Made by a program: the position numbers and the translations under genes. A stretch of DNA of 10,059 nucleotides from Bacteroidales bacterium (GTDB lineage Bacteria > Bacteroidota > Bacteroidia > Bacteroidales > F082), in the NCBI GenBank assembly GCA_017616675.1, contig JAFZXR010000066.1:1-10059 (forward strand). The letters are read 5' to 3'. The notes beneath the pieces were generated by a model that saw only the letters and a list, made by a program, of their open reading frames with translations, had not been told where the DNA came from and made no database searches. This document shows positions 1-6,696 of the stretch, piece after piece. Numbering within the stretch: the stretch's first letter is position 1; every line of letters starts with the position of its first letter.

Positions 1-485
1 ACCAGATCGACGACTATGTCGCTAACATCATCCAGGCTCAGCTGCTCTTCCTCGAGTCGGCCGACCCGAAACGCGACATCCAGATCTACCTGAACTCTCC
101 TGGCGGCTCGGTGTATGCAGGTCTCGGCATCTACGACACCATGCAGTTCATCCAGCCCGACGTGGCAACCATCTGCACAGGCATGGCAGCCTCGATGGCA
201 GCAGTATTGCTCTGCGCCGGCGCCGACGGCAAACGCTCAGCCCTCAAGCACTCACGTATCATGATACACCAGCCAATGGGCGGCATGCAGGGACAGGCTT
301 CGGACATCGAGATCACAGCTCGTGAGATCCAGAAGGTGAAGAAAGAACTCTACGAAATCATCGCCATGCACACCAAACAGCCTTACGACAAGGTGTGGGC
401 CGACTCCGACCGCGACTACTGGATGACAGCAGAAGAGGCCAAGGCCTACGGAATGGTTGATGAAGTGTTGATTAAGAATAAATAA
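1..485 (+). CDS. clpP: ATP-dependent Clp protease proteolytic subunit ClpP (5' end outside window)
   Basis: This is the serine peptidase subunit that assembles into a double-heptamer barrel and degrades cytoplasmic proteins fed to it by a Clp ATPase. The frame is open from base 3, giving about 160 residues. The true start lies upstream; a GTG at 111 is internal, because clear ClpP sequence precedes it (QLLFLES, then YLNSPGGS before the GTG valine). All three catalytic residues are visible: Ser in GMAASMAA (codon 192-194), His in MIHQPMGG (codon 267-269) and Asp in DSDRDYWM (codon 414-416). Family proteins are about 200 residues, so roughly 40-60 N-terminal residues are missing. The TAA stop shares its last base with the clpX ATG, so the two genes are probably co-transcribed and translationally coupled. 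The identification is secure. Confidence 0.97.
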   Translation, partial: QIDDYVANIIQAQLLFLESADPKRDIQIYLNSPGGSVYAGLGIYDTMQFIQPDVATICTGMAASMAAVLLCAGADGKRSALKHSRIMIHQPMGGMQGQASDIEITAREIQKVKKELYEIIAMHTKQPYDKVWADSDRDYWMTAEEAKAYGMVDEVLIKNK

Positions 486-1708
486 TGTCAAAAAAACAAG
501 AAAATTCCTGTTCATTCTGCGGACGTCCTGAGAGTCAGGTCAACCTCCTGATTTCGGGCATGAACGGTTTCATCTGCGACGAGTGCGTCGGTCGCGCCCA
601 CCAGATGCTCACCGAGGAGATGGCGCATCGCAGCCGTGCCATGATTCCCGACTTCAAGCTTCTCAAGCCGTTGGAAATCAAGCAGTTCCTCGATCAGTAT
701 GTCATCGGGCAAGATGCGGCAAAACGTGTGCTCTCGGTTGCAGTGTATAACCATTACAAACGTCTGAACCAGCAGGACACCGCCGACGAGGTCGAGATCG
801 AGAAGTCGAACATCGTGCTCGTGGGTGAGACTGGAACAGGTAAGACCTTGTTAGCCAAGACTATAGCGAGGATGTTACACGTGCCGTTCGCCATCGCCGA
901 CGCCACTGTCCTGACAGAGGCCGGCTACGTTGGCGAGGACGTGGAAAACATCTTAGTGAAGCTGCTTCAAGCGGCAGACTACGACGTCGCGGCAGCTGAG
1001 AAAGGCATCGTTTTCATCGATGAGATCGACAAGATAGCACGTAAGGGCGACAACCCGAGCATCACCCGCGACGTCTCCGGCGAGGGCGTGCAGCAAGCTA
1101 TGCTTAAGCTGCTCGAAGGCACCGTCGTCAACGTGCCTCCACAAGGCGGCCGCAAACACCCGGAACAGAAGATGATTCAGGTCAACACCAAAGACATCCT
1201 CTTCATTGCCGGCGGTGCCTTCGACGGCATCGACAAAATCATAGCCAACCGCGTGGGTACCAACGCCATAGGCTACGGCTCCGACCTCAAGAAACAGATC
1301 GACCGCGACAACATGCTTCAGTATATCGCGCCGTCAGACCTGAAGAAATTCGGCCTCATCCCCGAAATCATAGGCCGTTTCCCAATCTTGACCTACCTCA
1401 ACCCTCTCGACAGAGAGACGCTCAAACGCATCCTCACCGAGCCTAAAAACGCCATCACCAAGCAGTTTACAAAACTGTTCGGTATGGATGGTATCGAATT
1501 GATTATCAAGGACGAAGTGCTCGACTTCATCGTCGACAAAAGCATCGAATTCAAACTCGGCGCCCGCGGATTACGCTCAATTTTGGAAGCGATTTTGAAC
1601 GACGCAATGTTCGATATGCCGTCAACCGACGCAAAACAACTCGTCGTCGATGTCAACTACGCTCAGGAAAAGTTTGAGAAATCGAAAATATCTGAACTTA
1701 ACGTTTAA
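485..1708 (+). CDS. clpX: ATP-dependent Clp protease ATP-binding subunit ClpX
   Basis: This is a AAA+ unfoldase that recognises tagged substrates, unfolds them and threads them into ClpP in the cytoplasm. It has 407 residues, a normal length. An N-terminal zinc-binding domain has Cys9, Cys12, Cys31 and Cys34. The AAA+ core shows Walker A GETGTGKT (114-121), pore loop GYVG (147-150), Walker B IVFIDE (175-180), RKH loop (223-225), box VII arginine in IIGRFP (Arg298) and sensor-2 GARG (359-362). The ClpP-docking loop appears as IGY at 262-264 instead of the IGF of E. coli. Walker A has Glu115 where many ClpX proteins have Pro; both differences look like lineage variation, since all catalytic residues are intact. 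The ATG overlaps the clpP stop by one base, and MSKKQ directly before the zinc finger suits this start. The gene ends against the structured convergent junction at 1707-1799. Confidence 0.98.
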   Translation: MSKKQENSCSFCGRPESQVNLLISGMNGFICDECVGRAHQMLTEEMAHRSRAMIPDFKLLKPLEIKQFLDQYVIGQDAAKRVLSVAVYNHYKRLNQQDTADEVEIEKSNIVLVGETGTGKTLLAKTIARMLHVPFAIADATVLTEAGYVGEDVENILVKLLQAADYDVAAAEKGIVFIDEIDKIARKGDNPSITRDVSGEGVQQAMLKLLEGTVVNVPPQGGRKHPEQKMIQVNTKDILFIAGGAFDGIDKIIANRVGTNAIGYGSDLKKQIDRDNMLQYIAPSDLKKFGLIPEIIGRFPILTYLNPLDRETLKRILTEPKNAITKQFTKLFGMDGIELIIKDEVLDFIVDKSIEFKLGARGLRSILEAILNDAMFDMPSTDAKQLVVDVNYAQEKFEKSKISELNV

Positions 1709-1799
1709 TGTGTCGGCCTTTGGCCGATGGGCGAAGCCCACACATTCCGCGTAGCGGCAAATTCTGCATCGCAGCACATTCCGCGCAGCGGCACATTTA
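1707..1799. repeat. Hairpin array with 17-bp tandem repeat at a convergent junction
   Basis: Almost the whole gap between clpX and the sugar transferase gene consists of short stem-loops. Two perfect ones abut at 1713-1727 (TCGGCC, loop TTT) and 1728-1740 (TGGGC, loop GAA). Three 17-bp units follow at 1741-1757, 1758-1774 and 1775-1791, each CAcATT plus an 11-bp palindrome with 4-bp arms and a 3-base loop. A partial fourth unit, CACATT, lies at 1792-1797. AATGTG at 1707-1712 is the reverse complement of the CACATT spacer, so the array is flanked by inverted ends that run into both stop codons. Unit 2 has changed both arms (CTGC/GCAG instead of CCGC/GCGG) and still pairs. The position suggests a bidirectional terminator or an intergenic repeat family. 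No U-tract typical of an intrinsic terminator is seen. Confidence 0.8.
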
Positions 1800-3224
1800 T
1801 TTGCCTCTTCCCTGAATAACTATCAATGCAGTGTAAATCAAAATCTTGATGTCAACGGCAAGGTTCATGTTTTCGATATAGAGGATATCGTATTTCAGTC
1901 GCTCCACCATCTCATCGACAGTCGAAGCATATCCGAACTTCACCTCGCCCCAGCTGGTGATACCCGGCTTAATTCTAAGCAGCATCCTGTAGTGCGGAGC
2001 CTGCTGCACAATCTGGTCGATATAGTATTGACGCTCAGGACGATAGCCCACTATCGACATCTTTCCGCCAAGGACGGTGAAGAACTGCGGAATCTCGTCG
2101 AGGCGCACCTTACGCATAAACTTACCCCACTTCGTGATACGCGGGTCGTCGTCGTTCGACAGTTGCGGCCCCATATCCTCCGCGTTGACGTACATACTCC
2201 TGAATTTCAACATCTTAAACGGCACACCATGCTGCCCGATGCGCTCCTGTTTGTAGAATACAGGTCCGGGCGACGAGCATTTCACCATGATGGCTGTAAA
2301 GAGGTAAACCGGTGATAATAAGACGATTACGAGTATCGAAGCGACGATATCGAACAGTCGTTTCGCGACCTGCTGCCACACCGGCATCGGCTCAGGTGTA
2401 ATCTGTATCAACGAAGCGTGCCAGATGCCTTCCTGCTTGACGGCGCCGAACACGAATTCCTGCATCAACGGGATGATCTTCACCGTGACCTCAGAGTTCT
2501 CAAGCATCACGAGAATCTTGTCGATGGTCTCCGTCTCCGAACGCTCGATGGCGATGATAACCTCTTCAATATCATTGTCTTTGATGACCTGAGCCACGTC
2601 TTTATAATTTCCAAGATGCGGGATATATTTCTCTACTTTATAGACGTCTTTATCAAAAACATTGACAAATCCCACGAGCAGGTTACCCGAAGAGAACCGC
2701 TGATTGGTTATCTCCTTGTAAATCTTACATGCATTGCCGTTGCTGCCTATAATCAAAGTATTAAAACCAATCTTGCCATTATGAATCTTACGGGCCGTCA
2801 CCGAAGTGATGACAAGTCGTCCGATATACGTCAGCGTAAACTGCAACAGGAACAATATCGAGAATAAGGTGTAATAAATCTTGTAATTTGTGATATAATC
2901 GTCAAGAATTAAGGTGAAAAACAAGACGATGGCACCTATCAGGGTGGTTAAAAACGTCTGTCCCAGCTCACGGACACGCGATTTTGAATAAACATTGCGG
3001 TAAGCGCCTGCCATCAGGTGGAGAAGAATCCAGCATATCGGAATCACGATGATGCCAATCCAGAAGTTCTTATCCTCCACGACCACGTTATAGTTGGCAA
3101 AGACGTCGACAAACTCCATCGTCTTCCTGAAACAGAAGAAGATAGACCAGGTCACGACCGATGCGAACCAGTCCCAAAAAACGTACTTAAAAGTCTGCTT
3201 CCGCTTGTTTATTGTCTTACTCAC
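1797..3224 (-). CDS. Polyprenyl-phosphate hexose-1-phosphate transferase (exopolysaccharide priming enzyme)
   Basis: The product is predicted to move a sugar-1-phosphate from a nucleotide sugar to undecaprenyl phosphate at the inner membrane, the first step in building a capsule, exopolysaccharide or O-antigen unit. It has 475 residues, the usual length for the WbaP/WcaJ type. The N-terminal third has about four hydrophobic segments (roughly 12-31, 53-73, 90-107, 116-138). A nucleotide-fold-like middle domain begins near TLIIGSNGNA (156-165). The C-terminal sugar transferase domain starts at KRLFDIVAS (288-296) and contains FYKQERIG, KMLKFRSM (337-344), the catalytic Asp-Glu in RLDEIPQF (376-377), GGKMSIVGYRPE and KPGITSWGEV. 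The start is GTG, which overlaps the end of the upstream lipoprotein gene by 8 bases and suggests translational coupling. The sugar (glucose, galactose or another) cannot be read from sequence, so no symbol is given. Confidence 0.92.
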   Translation of the reverse strand: MSKTINKRKQTFKYVFWDWFASVVTWSIFFCFRKTMEFVDVFANYNVVVEDKNFWIGIIVIPICWILLHLMAGAYRNVYSKSRVRELGQTFLTTLIGAIVLFFTLILDDYITNYKIYYTLFSILFLLQFTLTYIGRLVITSVTARKIHNGKIGFNTLIIGSNGNACKIYKEITNQRFSSGNLLVGFVNVFDKDVYKVEKYIPHLGNYKDVAQVIKDNDIEEVIIAIERSETETIDKILVMLENSEVTVKIIPLMQEFVFGAVKQEGIWHASLIQITPEPMPVWQQVAKRLFDIVASILVIVLLSPVYLFTAIMVKCSSPGPVFYKQERIGQHGVPFKMLKFRSMYVNAEDMGPQLSNDDDPRITKWGKFMRKVRLDEIPQFFTVLGGKMSIVGYRPERQYYIDQIVQQAPHYRMLLRIKPGITSWGEVKFGYASTVDEMVERLKYDILYIENMNLAVDIKILIYTALIVIQGRGK

Positions 3225-4143
3225 GATAAATCAGTTTTATATTGTCGATATAGAAGTCAGCAGTGGTATTTTCCGATATAGTACTTCTCAGGTAAAATTT
3301 CACATAAACGTAATTGTTGTGATCCGTGATTGTCGGACTGAAGTTGAGATATGTCTTCTTCCAGTTGTCGGTGGCCCTCAGATAATACAGCGGCTTGTCG
3401 AGCAGACCGTCTTGAGGGTCCATGATATACAATCCGACACATATTTCGGCATTGCATTTGTAATCCATCTCCATGAGGATAGGGTTGCCCAGCGTCGGAA
3501 GGTCTCTCAACTCACCGCTTGCGAGGCCCATCTTTGTGATGCTGTCGCCCAGATGCACATGTCCCGAGCGGTAATGGTTAATCGTGTCGAGCGGGTCCAT
3601 CCATGCATTCTGATTGGTGCGATGGCTGATCTGATGCAGCTCGGCATAAGTCGTATCTATGCGATAAAGCTTGATATTATTGACTTCTTCGAAATCCTCC
3701 TGCATCTTGAAACGCATCAGAGTGCTGTCGACGCTGTAATAATGCGTAAACGGCCTGATGGTGTCAATCACGCCTTCAACAAGGTCTTTGTCGCAGACAT
3801 ACGGCTTGTAGAATGGATACTGAATCCTGGTGGAAGAGATGCCATTCATCTTGAGACCCGGGTAAATATGAAGTTTATGGTTGCCTTTCTCGAGAATCGG
3901 GACGAGGACATAAACGCCGTCGTCGTGATTTTTCAATTCAAAACAACCATGAAGGTTTCCGTCGGTATACACCCATGCGTCGGTGATGGCATGTGTCGCA
4001 GCACCTTCAGCATCGTAGTTGGTGGTGAAAGTCCACGGCTCAATTCGCAGATAAGCAGGGATTTCCTGACTTCCCTTGAATTTCTTACACGAGAAAAGAA
4101 GTATTATTATTCCAAACAAAAAAATGTAACGAAGACACTTCAT
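3217..4143 (-). CDS. Predicted lipoprotein of unknown function
   Basis: I do not recognise a named function. The 308-residue product begins with a lipoprotein signal peptide: a basic start, a hydrophobic stretch (about 6-16) and a lipobox LFSC with the lipidated cysteine at 19. No acidic cluster of the kind proposed as a surface-export signal in Bacteroidetes follows (the next residues are KKFKGSQE), so periplasmic anchoring is as likely as surface display. Residues 28-75 (IPAYLRIEPW..., AITDAWVYTDGNLHG) resemble, from memory, a conserved N-terminal region of Bacteroidetes hypothetical lipoproteins. The C-terminal part (about 222-305) is rich in alternating beta-type residues and ends TADFYIDNIKLIY, as in beta-sandwich carbohydrate-binding folds. 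The gene lies between an oxidoreductase and the glycan-priming transferase and overlaps the latter by 8 bases. A role in surface-glycan biology is inferred from this context only. Confidence 0.85.
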   Translation of the reverse strand: MKCLRYIFLFGIIILLFSCKKFKGSQEIPAYLRIEPWTFTTNYDAEGAATHAITDAWVYTDGNLHGCFELKNHDDGVYVLVPILEKGNHKLHIYPGLKMNGISSTRIQYPFYKPYVCDKDLVEGVIDTIRPFTHYYSVDSTLMRFKMQEDFEEVNNIKLYRIDTTYAELHQISHRTNQNAWMDPLDTINHYRSGHVHLGDSITKMGLASGELRDLPTLGNPILMEMDYKCNAEICVGLYIMDPQDGLLDKPLYYLRATDNWKKTYLNFSPTITDHNNYVYVKFYLRSTISENTTADFYIDNIKLIYRE

Positions 4144-4156
4144 AGGCTGTCTTTTT

Positions 4157-4179
4157 AAAAGTTAACGAAGTTAATTTTT
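4157..4179 (-). other. AT-rich stem-loop between oxidoreductase and lipoprotein genes
   Basis: Within the 46-base gap, TTAAC (4162-4166) and GTTAA (4170-4174) form a perfect 5-bp stem around a 3-base loop. The stem extends by four more A:T pairs across one G/T position (AAAAG against TTTTT). In the minus-strand transcript that position is an A-C mismatch. No TAnnTTTG promoter element was found in the gap, so the lipoprotein gene is probably read from the upstream promoter. The stem could be a weak attenuator or a stability element, or it could be chance pairing in AT-rich sequence. Confidence 0.3.
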
Positions 4180-4189
4180 AAATATTGTC

Positions 4190-5185
4190 TTACTTCAAAT
4201 GTTTTTTTAACAAATCCTGATGTTTTTCGATTTCGTCAAGAATCATGTAAGCAACTTTAAGAACGTCAACGCCATCCTCAATGGTTACTGGCGGTTCGGT
4301 GTTGGTGACAATAGCGTCGTGGAAACGCTCCAGCTCGGTTTTTATAGCGTTGATCTGGTCGGTAGCCAGCTCTTCGACAGATATTTTCTTTGTCGAGCCA
4401 TCCGGAAGGTCAAGAGTCATGTCGAAAGGACCCGGCACGCCGTTCACGTCCTCCACCCTAACAATCTCGCTTTTCTTCTCCATGAAATCCATCGTGATGT
4501 AAGCGCCTTTCTGGAAGAGACGGAACTTACGCATGTTTTTCAGCGAGATACGGCTCGTGGTGAGGTTTGCCACTGCTCCGTTCTCGAATTCTATCCTCGC
4601 CGTGATGATGTCGGGCGTCGGACTGACTATCGACACACCGCTGGCATTGATAGATTTTATTGGGGATTTCACTATCGTGAGAAGGATGTCGATGTCGTGC
4701 ACCGTGAGGTCGAGCACCACCGGCACGTCGCAACCGCGAGGGTTGTATAATGCCAGACGATGCACCTCGATGAACACAGGATCGCAGATGTGCGGCTCGG
4801 CAGCGATGAAGGCAGGGTTGAAACGCTCAACATGACCGACCTGCACCTTCACGTTGGCTTTCTTCGCCAAGGCGATGAGTTTGTTGGCCTCGTCGACGGT
4901 GGCCACGATAGGCTTCTCGATGAACACGTTTTTGCCTTTATCGATGGCCTTCGAAGCACATGCAAAATGCGCTATGGTAGGCGTCACTATATCCACAACA
5001 TCAACAGAATCAATGAGTTGGTCGATATCGGCGAAGTTTTTAACACCCGACTCGGCAGCCACTCTCTCGGCAGTATTTTTATCCTGATCGTAGAATCCGA
5101 CCAGTTCGTATTTTTCAATTTGCTTGATGCAGTTAAGATGAATCTTTCCAAGATGACCTGCACCTAAAACTCCAATTTTCAGCAT
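4190..5185 (-). CDS. Gfo/Idh/MocA family NAD(P)-dependent oxidoreductase
   Basis: This is a cytoplasmic dehydrogenase of the family that oxidises or reduces sugars and nucleotide sugars. It has 331 residues, a normal length. The N-terminal Rossmann fold opens with IGVLGAGHLGKIH (GxGxxG at 8-13), and the family EKP motif lies at 90-92 (FIEKPI). VGHVERFNPA (116-125) and LDLTVHDIDILL (158-169, with the probable catalytic His163) match the subgroup that contains UDP-N-acetyl-hexosamine 3-dehydrogenases of the WlbA/GnnA kind. No partner aminotransferase is visible in the window, so the substrate remains open. The ATG at 5185 sits 14 bases from a TAnnTTTG element, which supports this start. It appears to be the first gene of an operon with the lipoprotein and the glycan-priming transferase, so a role in making an activated sugar for that pathway is a reasonable inference. 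Confidence 0.9.
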   Translation of the reverse strand: MLKIGVLGAGHLGKIHLNCIKQIEKYELVGFYDQDKNTAERVAAESGVKNFADIDQLIDSVDVVDIVTPTIAHFACASKAIDKGKNVFIEKPIVATVDEANKLIALAKKANVKVQVGHVERFNPAFIAAEPHICDPVFIEVHRLALYNPRGCDVPVVLDLTVHDIDILLTIVKSPIKSINASGVSIVSPTPDIITARIEFENGAVANLTTSRISLKNMRKFRLFQKGAYITMDFMEKKSEIVRVEDVNGVPGPFDMTLDLPDGSTKKISVEELATDQINAIKTELERFHDAIVTNTEPPVTIEDGVDVLKVAYMILDEIEKHQDLLKKHLK

Positions 5186-5186
5186 A

Positions 5187-5200
5187 GCAAAAATTTTTGC
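5187..5200. repeat. 14-bp perfect palindrome upstream of the oxidoreductase start
   Basis: GCAAAAATTTTTGC reads identically on both strands and lies between the predicted -7 element (5200-5207) and the ATG at 5185. Its last base touches the -7 box, so it would span the transcription start and leader. It could be an operator half-site pair or a small leader hairpin. It could also be a chance result of A/T tracts. Confidence 0.4.
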
Positions 5201-5232
5201 AAATATACGAAATTAGTTGGAAAGTTAATAAA
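5200..5232 (-). promoter_or_regulatory. Bacteroidetes-type promoter for the oxidoreductase operon
   Basis: On the minus strand, TATATTTG (5207 to 5200) matches the Bacteroidetes -7 consensus TAnnTTTG exactly. The -33 element is poor; the best candidate is TTTA at 5232-5229, 21 bases upstream. Transcription would start about 5-10 bases after the -7 box and leave a very short leader before the ATG at 5185. Confidence 0.5.
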
Positions 5233-5280
5233 GTTTTTAAAGTATAAAAGTGAATTATGGAAATCTTTAGCTTTATAAAC

Positions 5281-5312
5281 TTTGAAACTTTAAGAACTTT
5301 TTACTATTTTTG
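5281..5312 (+). promoter_or_regulatory. Bacteroidetes-type promoter for pcm
   Basis: TTTG at 5281-5284 and TATTTTTG at 5305-5312 match the Bacteroidetes -33 (TTTG) and -7 (TAnnTTTG) elements exactly, with a 20-base spacer. The -7 box ends 17 bases before the pcm ATG at 5330. The spacer and upstream sequence are A/T-rich, with repeated ACTTT runs. This is the best promoter match in the window. Confidence 0.7.
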
Positions 5313-5329
5313 CGAAGCAAAACAACGTT

Positions 5330-5989
5330 ATGCAGGAAGACACCTATCGCCATAAAGGAATGCGCCAGCAGCTGGTGCAAGTGCTTAAGGATAAAGGCAT
5401 TACGGATAGCCGTGTGCTCGACGCCATAGGCGCGGTGCCCCGTCATGTGTTCCTCGACTCGTCGTTTGTGGAGTTCGCCTATCAAGACAAGGCCTTCCCT
5501 ATCGGATCGGGACAGACCATCTCGCAGCCGTTCACCGTGGCGATGCAGAGCCAGCTTCTGCAGGTGACAAAAGGCATGAAAGTGCTTGAAATCGGTACAG
5601 GTTCGGGCTATCAGGCCTGCGTGTTGGCGGAGATGGGCGCCAAGGTCTTCACCATCGAGCGGCAACGTAATCTTTATCTTAAGACGAAGCCATTCTTGGC
5701 GGAGTTTCAGTATAACATCAAGACTTTTCTCGGCGACGGCAACAGAGGTCTTCCTACCTTCGGCCCTTTCGACAGAGTTCTAATCACTGCGGCGGCTCCA
5801 GAGATACCGCAAGCCCTTGTAGATCAACTAAAAACAGGCGGCATCATGGTCATCCCACTCAACGATGAGGCAGACGCGAGCAAACAGATTATGCTGCGAC
5901 TGACAAAACAAGCCGACGGCACCATGCTCCGCGAGGAGTTCGGTGACTGCCGATTCGTGCCGATGCTAAAAAATATTGGTAAAGACTAG
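5330..5989 (+). CDS. pcm: Protein-L-isoaspartate O-methyltransferase
   Basis: The enzyme methylates isoaspartyl residues, using S-adenosylmethionine, as the first step in repairing aged cytoplasmic proteins. It has 219 residues, as usual for bacterial Pcm. Family signatures run in order: AVPRHVF near 35-41, the substrate-loop motif IGSGQTISQP (58-67), SAM-binding motif I VLEIGTGSGYQA (85-96), acidic motif TIERQ (108-112), GDGNRGLP (136-142), FDRVLITAAAP (147-157), GGIMVIP (170-176) and the C-terminal CRFVPML (207-213). The ATG at 5330 suits both the promoter 17 bases upstream and the common family N-terminus (TYRHKGMRQQLV). It is a single-gene plus-strand unit, divergent from the oxidoreductase operon and convergent with trmB. 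Nothing about it looks damaged. Confidence 0.96.
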   Translation: MQEDTYRHKGMRQQLVQVLKDKGITDSRVLDAIGAVPRHVFLDSSFVEFAYQDKAFPIGSGQTISQPFTVAMQSQLLQVTKGMKVLEIGTGSGYQACVLAEMGAKVFTIERQRNLYLKTKPFLAEFQYNIKTFLGDGNRGLPTFGPFDRVLITAAAPEIPQALVDQLKTGGIMVIPLNDEADASKQIMLRLTKQADGTMLREEFGDCRFVPMLKNIGKD

Positions 5990-5995
5990 GAGATT

Positions 5996-6013
5996 TTTCG
6001 ACTACGCTCGAAA
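5996..6013. repeat. Small palindrome at the pcm/trmB convergent junction
   Basis: The 38-base gap (5990-6027) contains TTTCGA (5996-6001) and its reverse complement TCGAAA (6008-6013) around the loop CTACGC, followed by ATGACGGG. From memory, strings of this type (a CGA...TCG stem followed by AATGACGG) recur between genes in many Bacteroidetes and some other bacteria, so it may belong to a dispersed intergenic repeat family. It could also act as a bidirectional terminator: T-rich sequence precedes it on the plus strand, which gives an A-rich stretch rather than a U-tract there. Confidence 0.45.
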
Positions 6014-6027
6014 TGACGGGCAAATCT

Positions 6028-6690
6028 TTATTTTACTTTGAATTTCAGATATTTTATTGTCAGGCCCTGCTTCAGCCACATCGACTCGTAATAGGTGCGG
6101 ATCGTCTTGACTTCGAGCTCGTCGTCGTTGGCATACAGGTCGGTATAGTTGTAAACTATAGGATATCCGGCCTCTTTCACCACCTCGAGGGTGAAGTCGT
6201 ACAGCAGGTCGCTGTCGGTCTTGAGGTTGATATAGCTGTCTTTTTTCAAGAAAGTCTTATAACGTTCGAGATACACCGGTGCGGTGAGACGTTTGCGGGC
6301 TTTCAGAATCTGCGGATCGGGGAAGGTAATCCAGATTTCGTCGACCTCGTTCTCACCGAAGAAATGCTCTATCAGCTCGATGCGGGTGCGCACAAATGCC
6401 ACGTTTTTCAGGCCTTCAGCAATGCCTTGCTTCAGTCCGACCCACATCCTCGCGCCTTTGATGTCGACACCTATATAATTAATGTCGGGATGCGCCTTGG
6501 CCAGACCGATGGTATACTCGCCCTTGCCGCAGCCAAGCTCCAAAACTATGGGGTTGTCGTTGCCGAAAAACTCATGCCAATGCCCTTTTAGAGGGAATCC
6601 CTCCTCCTTGATGCGCTCGAATGAGTATTCGAAGAGGTTTTCGAAGGTCTTACATTCGGCGAAACGCTCGAGTTTGTTCTTCTTTCCCAC
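6028..6690 (-). CDS. trmB: tRNA (guanine-N7-)-methyltransferase
   Basis: The enzyme places the N7-methyl group on guanosine 46 in the variable loop of tRNAs, using S-adenosylmethionine. It has 220 residues, a normal length. SAM motif I is LELGCGKGEYT (50-60), the acidic ribose-binding motif is GVDIKGARMW (74-83), and the catalytic/tRNA-binding segment is EIWITFPDPQ (118-127), followed by ARKRLT. The C-terminal TYYESMW (199-205) takes the place of the TxFE-type motif. The start is GTG at 6690, six bases after the upstream stop, and MGKKNKLERFAE is a typical Bacteroidetes N-terminus for this protein. It is the last gene of the minus-strand run from the LptG-like gene. The next gene downstream, pcm, also encodes a SAM-dependent methyltransferase but on the opposite strand. 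Confidence 0.96.
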   Translation of the reverse strand: MGKKNKLERFAECKTFENLFEYSFERIKEEGFPLKGHWHEFFGNDNPIVLELGCGKGEYTIGLAKAHPDINYIGVDIKGARMWVGLKQGIAEGLKNVAFVRTRIELIEHFFGENEVDEIWITFPDPQILKARKRLTAPVYLERYKTFLKKDSYINLKTDSDLLYDFTLEVVKEAGYPIVYNYTDLYANDDELEVKTIRTYYESMWLKQGLTIKYLKFKVK

Positions 6691-6696
6691 GGCTTT

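Noticed and set aside
111..485. GTG at 111 as the start of a short ClpP.
   Set aside because: The frame is open to the window edge, and the residues before it ([15 protein letters not shown]) are conserved ClpP sequence, so the gene simply begins outside the window.
824..850. The ClpX Walker A reads GETGTGKT instead of the common GPTGSGKT.
   Set aside because: The essential GxxxxGKT pattern is intact, and the Bacteroidetes ClpX sequences I recall also lack the proline, so this is lineage variation rather than a defect.
1741..1797. A possible CRISPR array, because of regular repeats.
   Set aside because: The 17-bp units are directly adjacent, self-complementary and without unique spacers of about 30 bases, and no cas gene is nearby.
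2418..2867. Plus-strand open frame of 149 codons inside the sugar transferase gene.
   Set aside because: It is antisense to a well-supported coding region and its translation shows no family motif.
3094..4158. A 354-codon open frame on the plus strand, opposite the lipoprotein gene and the start of the transferase gene.
   Set aside because: It lies antisense to two genes with clear protein features (lipobox signal peptide, transferase membrane domain). Its translation shows no recognisable domain, and no promoter-like element was noted before it. It is most likely a by-product of codon use on the other strand.
3210..4194. The same 12-base string at 3210-3221 and 4183-4194, each at a gene boundary.
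   Set aside because: A few identical 12-mers are expected by chance in 10 kb. The two copies fall in different roles (a coding start versus a stop codon and gap), with no further flanking similarity.
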